A stretch of DNA of 64,000 nt from NCBI GenBank assembly GCA_017941345.1, contig JAGAWQ010000008.1, forward strand, positions 1 to 64,000, given 5' to 3'. This document shows, piece by piece, positions 35,015 through 43,148 of this stretch. Origin of the DNA: Prevotella sp. Its GTDB lineage: Bacteria; Bacteroidota; Bacteroidia; Bacteroidales; Bacteroidaceae. Each line of letters opens with the position of its first letter. The first letter of the stretch is position 1. The notes beneath the pieces were generated by a model that worked only from the letters and a program-made list of their open reading frames with translations, was not told the DNA's origin and searched no databases. A program made the position numbers and the translations under genes.

Positions 35015-36477
35015 CAATTGACCAAAGCACGTCGTCGACGAAGGCGCTGCTGTTCGACGAGCAGTGTCGCATCGTGGCGCGTACAAACGTCGACCACAAG
35101 CAGTACTATCCCCAGACGGGTTGGGTGGAGCACGATGCTGAGGAGATTTATAACAACATGATAGAGGCTATCAAGTTGTTAATTGACAATTCACAATTGA
35201 CAATTGACAATTTCTCTCTTTGTATCACCAACCAGCGCGAAACCGCTGTGGTATGGAGCAAAGCGACAGGCAAGCCCATCAGTCGTGCTGTAGTGTGGCA
35301 AGACACTCGTGGCGCAGAATTGTGTCGCCAACTTCGTACTGAGGGCAAGACCGATATGGTGATGGCAAAGAGCGGCTTGTTGATAGACCCCAACTTCTCC
35401 GCCTCAGGCGTGAAATGGCTCTTGGACAACATCGAGGGTGCTCGTGAACAGGCTCAGCGTGGAGAACTGCTGATGGGTACTATCGACACGTGGCTTGTCT
35501 GGCGCCTGACAGATGGTAAGGTGCATGCCACAGACTATACCAATGCCTCACGCACCATGCTGTTCAATATCCACAGCATGCAGTGGGACGATGACCTGTT
35601 GCAACTCTTCGACATCCCTCGCAGCTTGATGCCAGAGGTGAAGCCTTGTGATGCCATCTACGGTGAGACAACCTGTGAAGGACTGTTCAGCAATCCTATC
35701 CAGATAGCTGGTGTGCTGGGCGACTCGCATGGCGCACTGGTAGGACAGATGTGCTTTACGAAGGGTTCAGGTAAGGTGACCTACGGCACAGGTTCCAGCG
35801 TGATGGTGAACATCGGCGAGGAACCCAAACCTGCCCCCGCAGGACTTGTTACCAGCGTAGGCTATTCTGCTTTTGGCAAGACCTACTATGGTTTCGAGGG
35901 TAATATCTATAGCACAGGAGCCACGCTGAAGTGGATTGCCGACCAGCTGCAGTTGGTAGGCCATCCTTCAGAGATGGAAGCATTGGCTACCAGCGTCGAT
36001 GACAATGGTGGAGTATATATCGTGCCGGCTTTCTCCGGTCTGGGTGCCCCCTGGTGGCAGAGTAATGTGAAGGGCGCCGTCTTCGGACTGACCTTCGCTA
36101 CGACCAAGGCCCATTTTCTGCGTGCTGCTCTGGAGTCTATCGCCTATCAGATTAAGGATTTGGTCGATGTGATGGCTCGTGCAACAGGAGGTCGCCTGAA
36201 AGATATCTGTGCCGATGGCGGACCCACGAAGAACCAGTTCCTCATGCAGTTCCAGGCTACTATGCTCGAAACCCCGGTGGTATGTACTGAGGTCGATGAT
36301 GCTTCTGCCCTTGGTGCTGTCATCATGAACGGCTTTGCCCGTGGCTTGTGGAAGAGCTTCGACGAGGTCATTCCTCTGCGTAAGGTAACGAAGGTCTACC
36401 AGCCTGAGGACGATGCCCAGCGTTTCTCGTTCTACCAGCAGTGGCGCAATGCGGTTAATCAGTTAATCAAAAACTAA
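34996..36477 (+). CDS. FGGY-family sugar kinase (glycerol-kinase-like; apulose kinase candidate)
   Basis: 493 aa. The N-terminal ATPase lobe begins IIAIDQSTSSTKALLFDE; the FGGY domain includes ITNQRETAVVW, GTIDTWLVWRLT and DYTNASRTML, and the C-terminal lobe has YGTGSSVMVNIG and a GLGAPWW motif. Closest by eye to glycerol kinase, but the genes around it (split transketolase, FucI-like isomerase) suggest a ketose substrate such as D-apulose or a xylulose. A heptamer array adds IDNSQLTIDN near residue 65, in front of LCITNQRE, without breaking the frame. Substrate is inferred from context only. Confidence 0.82.
   Translation: MAQRIIAIDQSTSSTKALLFDEQCRIVARTNVDHKQYYPQTGWVEHDAEEIYNNMIEAIKLLIDNSQLTIDNFSLCITNQRETAVVWSKATGKPISRAVVWQDTRGAELCRQLRTEGKTDMVMAKSGLLIDPNFSASGVKWLLDNIEGAREQAQRGELLMGTIDTWLVWRLTDGKVHATDYTNASRTMLFNIHSMQWDDDLLQLFDIPRSLMPEVKPCDAIYGETTCEGLFSNPIQIAGVLGDSHGALVGQMCFTKGSGKVTYGTGSSVMVNIGEEPKPAPAGLVTSVGYSAFGKTYYGFEGNIYSTGATLKWIADQLQLVGHPSEMEALATSVDDNGGVYIVPAFSGLGAPWWQSNVKGAVFGLTFATTKAHFLRAALESIAYQIKDLVDVMARATGGRLKDICADGGPTKNQFLMQFQATMLETPVVCTEVDDASALGAVIMNGFARGLWKSFDEVIPLRKVTKVYQPEDDAQRFSFYQQWRNAVNQLIKN
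35176..35210 (+). repeat. Heptanucleotide tandem array (TTGACAA x5) inside the kinase gene
   Basis: Units TTGTTAA (35176), TTGACAA, TTCACAA, TTGACAA and TTGACAA (35204). It encodes LIDNSQLTIDN. The same heptamer forms the infB-sufB spacer at 5553-5590. Confidence 0.9.
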
Positions 36478-36513
36478 TCCTTGAAGAAAACGATAAACTA
36501 AAAACAGAACTTT

Positions 36514-37938
36514 ATGAAGAACGGAAAGACATGTTTTGGCGTGATAATCGGAACACGCGCCTATTTTAACTCAGAGTTGGCAAAGGATGTACGTAAGCAG
36601 TTGCTGAAGACACTCGACGAGGGTGGCTACGAATATGTTATCCTGCCAGAGGATGCTACGCCTACTGGTAGCAGCAGTATCGAGACCCGCGAGGACGGTC
36701 TGAAGGTATCGAAGCAGTTCCGCGCTCACCGCGACGAGATTGACGGCATCATCGTCTCGCTGCCTAACTTCGGTTTCGAGATTGGTATCATCAATGCTAT
36801 CAGCGATGCCGACCTGAATGTGCCTGTTATGGTTCAGGCCTGCGACGACGAGAACGACAAGGTAGACCTTGACTCGCGTCGTGATGCCTTCTGTGGCAAG
36901 ATTAGTGTGTGCAACAATCTCTATCAGTATGGCATTCCCTTCACCGACACCACGCTGCACACCTATTCTATATACGACCCCCTGCTACGTCAGGACATTG
37001 ACCGCTTTGCTGCCATCTGCCGCGTAGTGAATGGTCTGCGCCATTGCCGTCTGGGACAGATTGGTACGCGTCCGTTGGGCTTCAATACCTGCCGCGCCAG
37101 CGAAAAACTGTTGCAGCGCTCAGGCATCACCGTCGTTCCTGCCGACCTCAGCGAGATTCTCTATGCTGCCCAGAAAATCAAGGATGACGACCCGAAGTTC
37201 ATCGAGATGTGCAACCGTACCTGCAACTACGCCAAGGTACCCGACAACTATAAGGAGAAGCTGGGCTTGCAGGCTAAGTTCAGCGTAGCCGTCGAGAACT
37301 GGATTGAACAGAACGACGTGCAGGCTGTCGCTATCCAGTGCTGGGACTCGCTGGAGCAGAACTACGGCTGCGCGCCCTGCGTCACCATGTCGATGCTCTC
37401 CGACAAGCTCATTCCAGCTGCCTGCGAGACCGACCTCGCCGGAGCTGTCAGCATGTACGCCCTGACGCTGGCCAGCGGCAGGGCCTCGGCCCTGCTCGAC
37501 TGGAACAACAACTTTGCTGAGGACCGTAACAAGTGCGTCTGCACCCACTGTGGCAACTACGCCAAGTCGTTTGTAGGTAATGACGACTTGAAACTCGGAC
37601 CCCTTGGCGTGCTGGGCCGTACGCTGGGCAAGATTAATACCTTCGGTGCTGTCTATGCCAAGGTCAGCGAAGGCTCCTTCACCTTCTTCCGCATCTCGAC
37701 AGACGACCCCAAGGGCTGCATCAAGGCCTACTTGGGCAAGGGTCAGCTGACCAACGACCCCTATGGCATGGACGGCTGTATCGCGGTGACTCAGGTAGAC
37801 AACCTGCAACAGCTGATGAAGTACATCTGCAAGAACGGTTTCGAGCATCATGTGGCGATGTGCCGCACCGATGTTGTCGACATCCTCAACGAAGCCATCG
37901 ATACTTATCTGGGTTGGAACCTTTACGTACACGAATAA
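36514..37938 (+). CDS. L-fucose isomerase-fold aldose isomerase (D-apiose isomerase candidate)
   Basis: 474 aa, starting CFGVIIGTRAYFNSELA, with the Rossmann-like IDGIIVSLPNFGFEIGI of the fucose/arabinose isomerase group. Catalytic residues match FucI: Glu305 (ACETDL) and Asp329 (LLDWNNN) are 24 residues apart, as in E. coli FucI, and His445/446 (FEHHVAM) are near the end. These bind Mn and carry out aldose-ketose exchange. With the upstream kinase and split transketolase, the set fits D-apiose to D-apulose to D-apulose 4-phosphate. L-fucose or another pentose is possible, but no aldolase is present. It begins 36 nt after the kinase stop. Confidence 0.75.
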   Translation: MKNGKTCFGVIIGTRAYFNSELAKDVRKQLLKTLDEGGYEYVILPEDATPTGSSSIETREDGLKVSKQFRAHRDEIDGIIVSLPNFGFEIGIINAISDADLNVPVMVQACDDENDKVDLDSRRDAFCGKISVCNNLYQYGIPFTDTTLHTYSIYDPLLRQDIDRFAAICRVVNGLRHCRLGQIGTRPLGFNTCRASEKLLQRSGITVVPADLSEILYAAQKIKDDDPKFIEMCNRTCNYAKVPDNYKEKLGLQAKFSVAVENWIEQNDVQAVAIQCWDSLEQNYGCAPCVTMSMLSDKLIPAACETDLAGAVSMYALTLASGRASALLDWNNNFAEDRNKCVCTHCGNYAKSFVGNDDLKLGPLGVLGRTLGKINTFGAVYAKVSEGSFTFFRISTDDPKGCIKAYLGKGQLTNDPYGMDGCIAVTQVDNLQQLMKYICKNGFEHHVAMCRTDVVDILNEAIDTYLGWNLYVHE

Positions 37939-37947
37939 ATTAGACCG

Positions 37948-40281
37948 ATGAAAAGGATATTAACAATGGCCGCTATGGCCTTTCTGACTACTGTAACCAT
38001 GACAGCGCAACCGAAACTGAAAGCTGATAATATCGACGAGGTATTACAGGCGATGACACTTGAAGAGAAAGCCCAGCTGCTGGTGGGTGGTGGCAACGAT
38101 GGTTTTGTGGGGTCAGGAGCGATGCTGGGTCACCAGAAAAAGCTGGTGGCTGGCGCTGCTGGTATCACGGTCGAGATTCCCCGACTGGGCATACCTGCTA
38201 CGGTACTTGCCGATGGGCCTGCCGGCGTGCATATCGACCCCCAGCGCGACAACGACCCCGCCACATATTACGCCACCGGATTCCCCATCGGTACCTGTCT
38301 GGCCTGTACCTGGAACACTGAGTTGGTGGAACAGGTGGGACAGGCCATCGGCAACGAGACACGCGAATACGGTTGCGACGTCATTTTAGGACCCGGCATG
38401 AACCTGCACCGCAACCCGCTGTGCGGACGTAACTTCGAATATTACTCCGAAGACCCCTTCGTGACGGGAATGATTGGAACGGCCTTCACCAAGGGTGTGC
38501 AGAGTCAAGGCGTCGGTGTGTCGGCAAAGCACTTTGCCGTCAACACACAGGAAACCGCTCGCACCAAGGTCGATGAGCGCGTGAGCCAGCGCGCCCTGCG
38601 CGAACTCTATCTGAGGGGTTTTGAAATGATGGTACGCGAGAGCAATCCGTGGACCATCATGTCGGCCTATAACCGCGTCAACGGCACTTACGCACAGATG
38701 AACCACGACCTGTTGACTACCATCCTGCGCGATGAGTGGGGATTCCAGGGCATCGTGATGACCGACTGGATAGGCAAGCGTAAAGACATGCCTACCGCTG
38801 AGGAAGTGAAGGCCGGCAACGACCTGATGATGCCGGGCTATCCTGCACAGGCTGAGGACATTGTACAGGCGGTGAAGAGCGGACAGCTGGACATCAAGGA
38901 TGTCGACCGCAATGTGCGCCGCATGCTGGAATACATTGTCAAGACGCCGCGGTTCCGTAAATACCAGTACTCCAAACCTGACCTGAAGGCTCATGCGCAG
39001 GTGACTCGGCAGAGTTCGACAGAAGGTATGGTGCTGCTGAAGAATGCTGGCGTGCTGCCTATCCGTGACCTGAAGACGGTGGCCCTGTTTGGTGTCAACA
39101 GCTACGACTTCTTCTCCGGTGGTCTGGGCTCTGGCGCTGTCAATGTGCCTTATGTGGTTGACATGGTACAGGGACTGAAGAACATTGGCGTCAGCACGAC
39201 ACCTCTTCTGACGGAGATTTACCAGAACTACGTGAAGTATGCCAAGGCAAAGCTGAAAGCCGACAAGAACCCCATGATGTGGTTCCTCGACCAGGGTCAG
39301 CCCAAGCTCGACGAGATAGAAATCTCTGAGCGTTGCGTGCAGCATGAGGTACGTGAGGCCGATGCCGCTATTGTCACTATTGGCCGTCAGGCAGGCGAGG
39401 GTATGGACCGTAAGATTGACGGCGAGTTCAACCTGACGCGTCAGGAGCAGGACATGATTTTCCGTGTCAGCGACCAGTTCCACCAGCAGGGTAAGCCGGT
39501 CATCGTTATTATCAATAGTGGTAGTGTGATGGAGACAGCTTCCTGGCGCGACCGCGTGGATGCCATCCTCTGTGCTTGGCAGCCTGGCGAAGAAGGCGGC
39601 AATTCTGTTGCCGACGTGCTGACGGGCAAGGCCAACCCCTCGGGCAAGCTGACCATGACGTGGCCCATCGCAGCCACCGACCATCCTTCTACCAAGAACT
39701 TCCCGCAGGAGCCTGACATGTACACCTATCGCGAGATGATGGGCTGGGGCTCAGGCATCCCTGGCGAAGACTTCACCAACCACGAGGAAGACATCTACGT
39801 GGGTTATCGCTATTTCGATACCAAAGACGTGCAGGTGGCTTATCCCTTCGGGTTCGGCCTGTCGTATACCACCTTCAGCTTCTCACAGCCTAAAGTCAAG
39901 GTCGCTGGCGATATCATCACGGTGACCATTACCGTCAAGAACACGGGTAGCGTCAGTGGCAAGGAGGTCGCTCAGGTTTATGTCAGCGCTCCCAAGGGCG
40001 CTCTGCAGAAGCCCGTTCACGAACTGAAGGCCTTTGCCAAGACACGTGAGTTGCAGCCCGGCGAGAGCCAGACGTTGACCATGCAGATACAGAAGCGTAA
40101 CCTCGCCTCGTTCGACGAAGCCCATTCGCAATGGCTCGCTGAGGCTGGTCAGTACACCTTCCGCATCGGCTCGTCCAGTCGTGACATCCAGGCTACAGCC
40201 GTCGCCAAGCTGACCGAGTATACTGAGAAGGTCAACAATGTCATGGCTCCCCGGCAGACGCTGAACCTGCTGAAACAGTAA
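37948..40281 (+). CDS. Glycoside hydrolase family 3, secreted beta-glycosidase
   Basis: 777 aa with a signal peptide (KRILTMAAMAFLTTVTMTA). The N-terminal barrel has VLADGPAGVHIDP, GPGMNLHRNPLCGRNFEYYSEDP, SAKHFAVN, and the nucleophile Asp in GIVMTDW (about residue 272). The alpha/beta sandwich and C-terminal fibronectin-III-like domain (FGFGLSYTTF) follow. It would release beta-linked glucose or xylose from oligosaccharides in the periplasm. It is 9 nt after the isomerase and 18 nt before GH67, so it is in the same operon; the partner GH67 points to xylan-type or mixed hemicellulose fragments. Confidence 0.9.
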   Translation: MKRILTMAAMAFLTTVTMTAQPKLKADNIDEVLQAMTLEEKAQLLVGGGNDGFVGSGAMLGHQKKLVAGAAGITVEIPRLGIPATVLADGPAGVHIDPQRDNDPATYYATGFPIGTCLACTWNTELVEQVGQAIGNETREYGCDVILGPGMNLHRNPLCGRNFEYYSEDPFVTGMIGTAFTKGVQSQGVGVSAKHFAVNTQETARTKVDERVSQRALRELYLRGFEMMVRESNPWTIMSAYNRVNGTYAQMNHDLLTTILRDEWGFQGIVMTDWIGKRKDMPTAEEVKAGNDLMMPGYPAQAEDIVQAVKSGQLDIKDVDRNVRRMLEYIVKTPRFRKYQYSKPDLKAHAQVTRQSSTEGMVLLKNAGVLPIRDLKTVALFGVNSYDFFSGGLGSGAVNVPYVVDMVQGLKNIGVSTTPLLTEIYQNYVKYAKAKLKADKNPMMWFLDQGQPKLDEIEISERCVQHEVREADAAIVTIGRQAGEGMDRKIDGEFNLTRQEQDMIFRVSDQFHQQGKPVIVIINSGSVMETASWRDRVDAILCAWQPGEEGGNSVADVLTGKANPSGKLTMTWPIAATDHPSTKNFPQEPDMYTYREMMGWGSGIPGEDFTNHEEDIYVGYRYFDTKDVQVAYPFGFGLSYTTFSFSQPKVKVAGDIITVTITVKNTGSVSGKEVAQVYVSAPKGALQKPVHELKAFAKTRELQPGESQTLTMQIQKRNLASFDEAHSQWLAEAGQYTFRIGSSSRDIQATAVAKLTEYTEKVNNVMAPRQTLNLLKQ

Positions 40282-40299
40282 TCTCAAGAAATATCAGAT

Positions 40300-42147
40300 A
40301 TGAAACGACACTTATTATCACTATTCATTATTTTTTCCGTCCTCACTATTTCTGCTGAGGATGGACATCAGCTGTGGCTGCGCTACAACAGCATTCATCA
40401 GTCAAAGGCGGTTTGCAGCCAACAGTCGCCTACCATCCGTATTGCCTGCCAAGAGCTGGAAAATTATTACCGTGGGGGCGACGTCACGTTAAGCATTGAC
40501 ACCTCAATGCCCGATGATGACGGCTATCGAATCACGGGACATACGATTAGCGCACGTCGTGACGTCGGCTTACTCTATGGCGCCTATGCACTATTGCGTG
40601 GCGAACAGACCGGCGAGAGCCATCCCGCCTTTCCTCTGCGACTGCTTAACCATTGGGACAATCTTGACGGCAGCATTGAGCGAGGCTATGCCGGCGAGAG
40701 TATCTTCGATTGGTTTCATCTTGACGAGACCCTGCTTCGTGACTATGCTCGTGCCAATGCCTCTATCGGCATTAACGGTTCTGTGCTCAACAATGTCAAT
40801 GCCTCGCCTAAGATGCTGACGAAGCCTTATCTGCAAGAGGTGCAGAAGATAGCCCGTATCCTTCGCCCTTACGGCATTCGTGTTTATCTGAGCATCAATT
40901 TTGCTACTCCTATGGCGTTGGGTGATACCAAGACAGCTGACCCGCTGGATAAGAGTGTGAGCCGATGGTGGAAGAAGAAGGCCAAGGAGATTTATCAGCT
41001 CATACCCGATTTTGGAGGATTCCTGGTAAAGGCCAACAGCGAGGGACAGCCTGGTCCTGGCGACTATCACCGTTCGCATGCCGACGGCGCCAATATGCTG
41101 GCCGATGCGTTGAAGCCTTACAAGGGTATCGTCATGTGGCGTTGCTTCGTCTATGGGGCTAATCATAAGGGAGAGGACCGTGTCAAGCAGGCGGTGTCTG
41201 AGTTCCAGCCATTGGACGGACAATTCCGTGAGAATGTCATCCTACAAACGAAAAACGGACCACTCGATTTCCAGCCCCGTGAGCCTTACAGCCCTGTCTT
41301 CGACCAGATTAGCAAGACACCTAATATGGTCGAACTCCAGATTACGCAAGAATATCTTGGCCAGTCGCGCCATCTGGTCTATCTCGCCCCCATGTGGCGC
41401 GAATTCTTCTCGTTCGTCAACCCCGACCAGTTGAAGGGCATTGCCGGCGTGGCAAATATCGGAAAGGACCGTAACTGGTGTGGCCACCATTTCTCGCAGG
41501 CTAACTGGTATGCCTTCGGGCGACTGGCTTGGAACCCCCGTCTGTCGTCTGTGCAGATAGCCCGTGAATGGCTGGAGCAGACTTTTACCTCTGACACAAC
41601 ATTTGTACGAACCATGTCACGTGTGATGACACAGAGCCGCGAGGCTTGTGTCGACTACATGATGCCGCTGGGTCTGCACCACATCTTCAAGTTCGACCAT
41701 CACTACGGACCCGAGCCCGACGGCTTCAAGGCTGATTATCCGTTGGAGTGGTGCCCCGTCTATTACCACCAGGCAGATAAAAACGGCGTAGGCTTCAATC
41801 GTACCCATACCGGAACCAATGCCACAAGCCAGTATCGTGACAGCATAGCCCGACTATACGACGATGTGAAGACATGTCCTGAAAACCTGCTGCTTTGGTT
41901 CCATCATGTGCCCTGGACGCACCGCATGGCCAATGGCAACACGCTATGGGAAGAACTCCAGTTCCGTTACAATCAAGGAGTCCTGACGACAGAGTCGAAC
42001 TACAATTTATGGCACAACCGCATGCGTCATTACATCGACCCCCAGCGTTGGCAAGAGGTAGACGAGCGCATGTACGACCAGATGCAGAATGCTCGTGAGT
42101 GGCGAGACACCTGTCTCGGCTATTTCCGCCAATTTGCAGAGCCGTAG
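40300..42147 (+). CDS. GH67 alpha-glucuronidase
   Basis: 615 aa with a signal peptide. Diagnostic GH67 segments: LNHWDNLDGSIERGYAG, LVKANSEGQPGPGDYHR with the general acid Glu, NGPLDFQPREP and LQITQEYLG with the two acidic base residues. The enzyme cuts (methyl)glucuronic acid from the end of xylo-oligosaccharides. It is a little shorter than many family members, mainly at the N-terminus. It is the last gene of the operon and is followed by two hairpins, the second a likely terminator. Confidence 0.9.
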   Translation: MKRHLLSLFIIFSVLTISAEDGHQLWLRYNSIHQSKAVCSQQSPTIRIACQELENYYRGGDVTLSIDTSMPDDDGYRITGHTISARRDVGLLYGAYALLRGEQTGESHPAFPLRLLNHWDNLDGSIERGYAGESIFDWFHLDETLLRDYARANASIGINGSVLNNVNASPKMLTKPYLQEVQKIARILRPYGIRVYLSINFATPMALGDTKTADPLDKSVSRWWKKKAKEIYQLIPDFGGFLVKANSEGQPGPGDYHRSHADGANMLADALKPYKGIVMWRCFVYGANHKGEDRVKQAVSEFQPLDGQFRENVILQTKNGPLDFQPREPYSPVFDQISKTPNMVELQITQEYLGQSRHLVYLAPMWREFFSFVNPDQLKGIAGVANIGKDRNWCGHHFSQANWYAFGRLAWNPRLSSVQIAREWLEQTFTSDTTFVRTMSRVMTQSREACVDYMMPLGLHHIFKFDHHYGPEPDGFKADYPLEWCPVYYHQADKNGVGFNRTHTGTNATSQYRDSIARLYDDVKTCPENLLLWFHHVPWTHRMANGNTLWEELQFRYNQGVLTTESNYNLWHNRMRHYIDPQRWQEVDERMYDQMQNAREWRDTCLGYFRQFAEP

Positions 42148-42196
42148 AGCTATTCATGATTCACTTTTTTTGTTCTTACTCTGAAAAATCTCTCAT

Positions 42197-42219
42197 CTCT
42201 CCCTAAATCTCTGGGAGAG
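42197..42219 (+). other. Hairpin after GH67
   Basis: CTCTCCC (42197-42203) and GGGAGAG (42213-42219) form a 7-bp stem with a 9-nt loop. No T run follows; it precedes the stronger terminator. Confidence 0.4.
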
Positions 42220-42238
42220 CCTTTCTACAAAGGGGATG

Positions 42239-42275
42239 AGATGGGGGCATCTTTTCAATACCCCATCTTTTTTGT
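42239..42275 (+). terminator. Rho-independent terminator of the transketolase-GH67 operon
   Basis: AGATGGGG (42239-42246) pairs with CCCCATCT (42261-42268) around a 14-nt loop, followed by six Ts (42268-42273). Confidence 0.7.
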
Positions 42276-42302
42276 ATTCAACCCACTACTGCTCGATGAA
42301 TA

Positions 42303-42361
42303 TTCCCACCCTGGGAACAAAATATTCCCAGCCTGGGAATAAAACGTTCCCAAGGTGGGAA
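42303..42361. repeat. Three tandem 15-bp palindromes, period 22 nt
   Basis: Palindromes TTCCCA-nnn-TGGGAA at 42303-42317, 42325-42339 and 42347-42361, with centres CCC, GCC and AGG, and A-rich 7-nt spacers. They lie between two convergent transcription units, beyond the GH67 terminator and 31 nt beyond the response-regulator stop. Confidence 0.8.
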
Positions 42362-42392
42362 AAAATACCGTGCGTATTCTATAGAAATCGGG

Positions 42393-43148
42393 CTACAGCA
42401 CATAGAATGCAGCCAGCAGACTCTGCCTGTAGTTCTTGCTGATTTTCAACTCTTGGTAGTCATCCATCAGTTCGTTCAGAATACAGCGCGAGTCTTGGAT
42501 TTTCTTGATGTGGTTGATGTTGACGATGTAGCGTTTGTGAATCTGTATCAAGTCGCCAGAGTAGTTCAGCAGGGTATCTGCTGTTGTACGGTGTCGCAGC
42601 GTGAAGACGGTACCATCCATGCAGACAGCCTCCCACACCTTGCGTTCTTGGTTGAAGCGGAAGAAAGCGCAGTCTTGCAGCCGTAGCGTCAGATGCTCGT
42701 TCATCGAGTTGACCACCAATATGATGGGTTGGCGGGTGGCAGCGTAGGCAGACTGCGGAATGCCTGTCAACTTGTTTTCATAGTATCGGGTCATAATTTG
42801 GCTCAAGTCCTGTTCTGTAGGTGGTTTCAACAGATAGTCGAAGGCTTGTCGTCGGATAGCGTCCAACATGTATTTGTCGTGTCCTGTATAGAAGACTACC
42901 TTCGTCTCAGGTTTCAGTTCGTTGCGAATCATCGTGCAAAACTCTAATCCCGACATCGTAGGTAGTTCCACGTCAAGGAAAATGAGGTCTGGCTCCGTTT
43001 TGGCTATCAAGGATGCTGCTGATTCTGCATCGGTTGCCGTTCCTGCTACGGTGACGGAAAAGTTGCTTTCCAGCATGCGTCTCAACAGTTCTATAGCTTC
43101 TGTGTTGTCATCAACGATAAAGGCCTTGGTTAGTTTTTGTCTGTTCAT
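42393..43148 (-). CDS. LytTR-family response regulator
   Basis: 251 aa. A receiver domain with the phospho-acceptor Asp in LIFLDVELP (about residue 58) and the Thr/Lys positions VFYTGHD and LLKPP is followed by a LytTR DNA-binding domain (FRFNQERKVWEAV, LIQIHKRYIVNINHI). The start overlaps the sensor kinase stop by 4 nt (ATGA), so the pair is translationally coupled. Targets are unknown; the divergent surface lipoprotein genes at 45296-49292 are the nearest candidates. Confidence 0.92.
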   Translation of the reverse strand: MNRQKLTKAFIVDDNTEAIELLRRMLESNFSVTVAGTATDAESAASLIAKTEPDLIFLDVELPTMSGLEFCTMIRNELKPETKVVFYTGHDKYMLDAIRRQAFDYLLKPPTEQDLSQIMTRYYENKLTGIPQSAYAATRQPIILVVNSMNEHLTLRLQDCAFFRFNQERKVWEAVCMDGTVFTLRHRTTADTLLNYSGDLIQIHKRYIVNINHIKKIQDSRCILNELMDDYQELKISKNYRQSLLAAFYVL

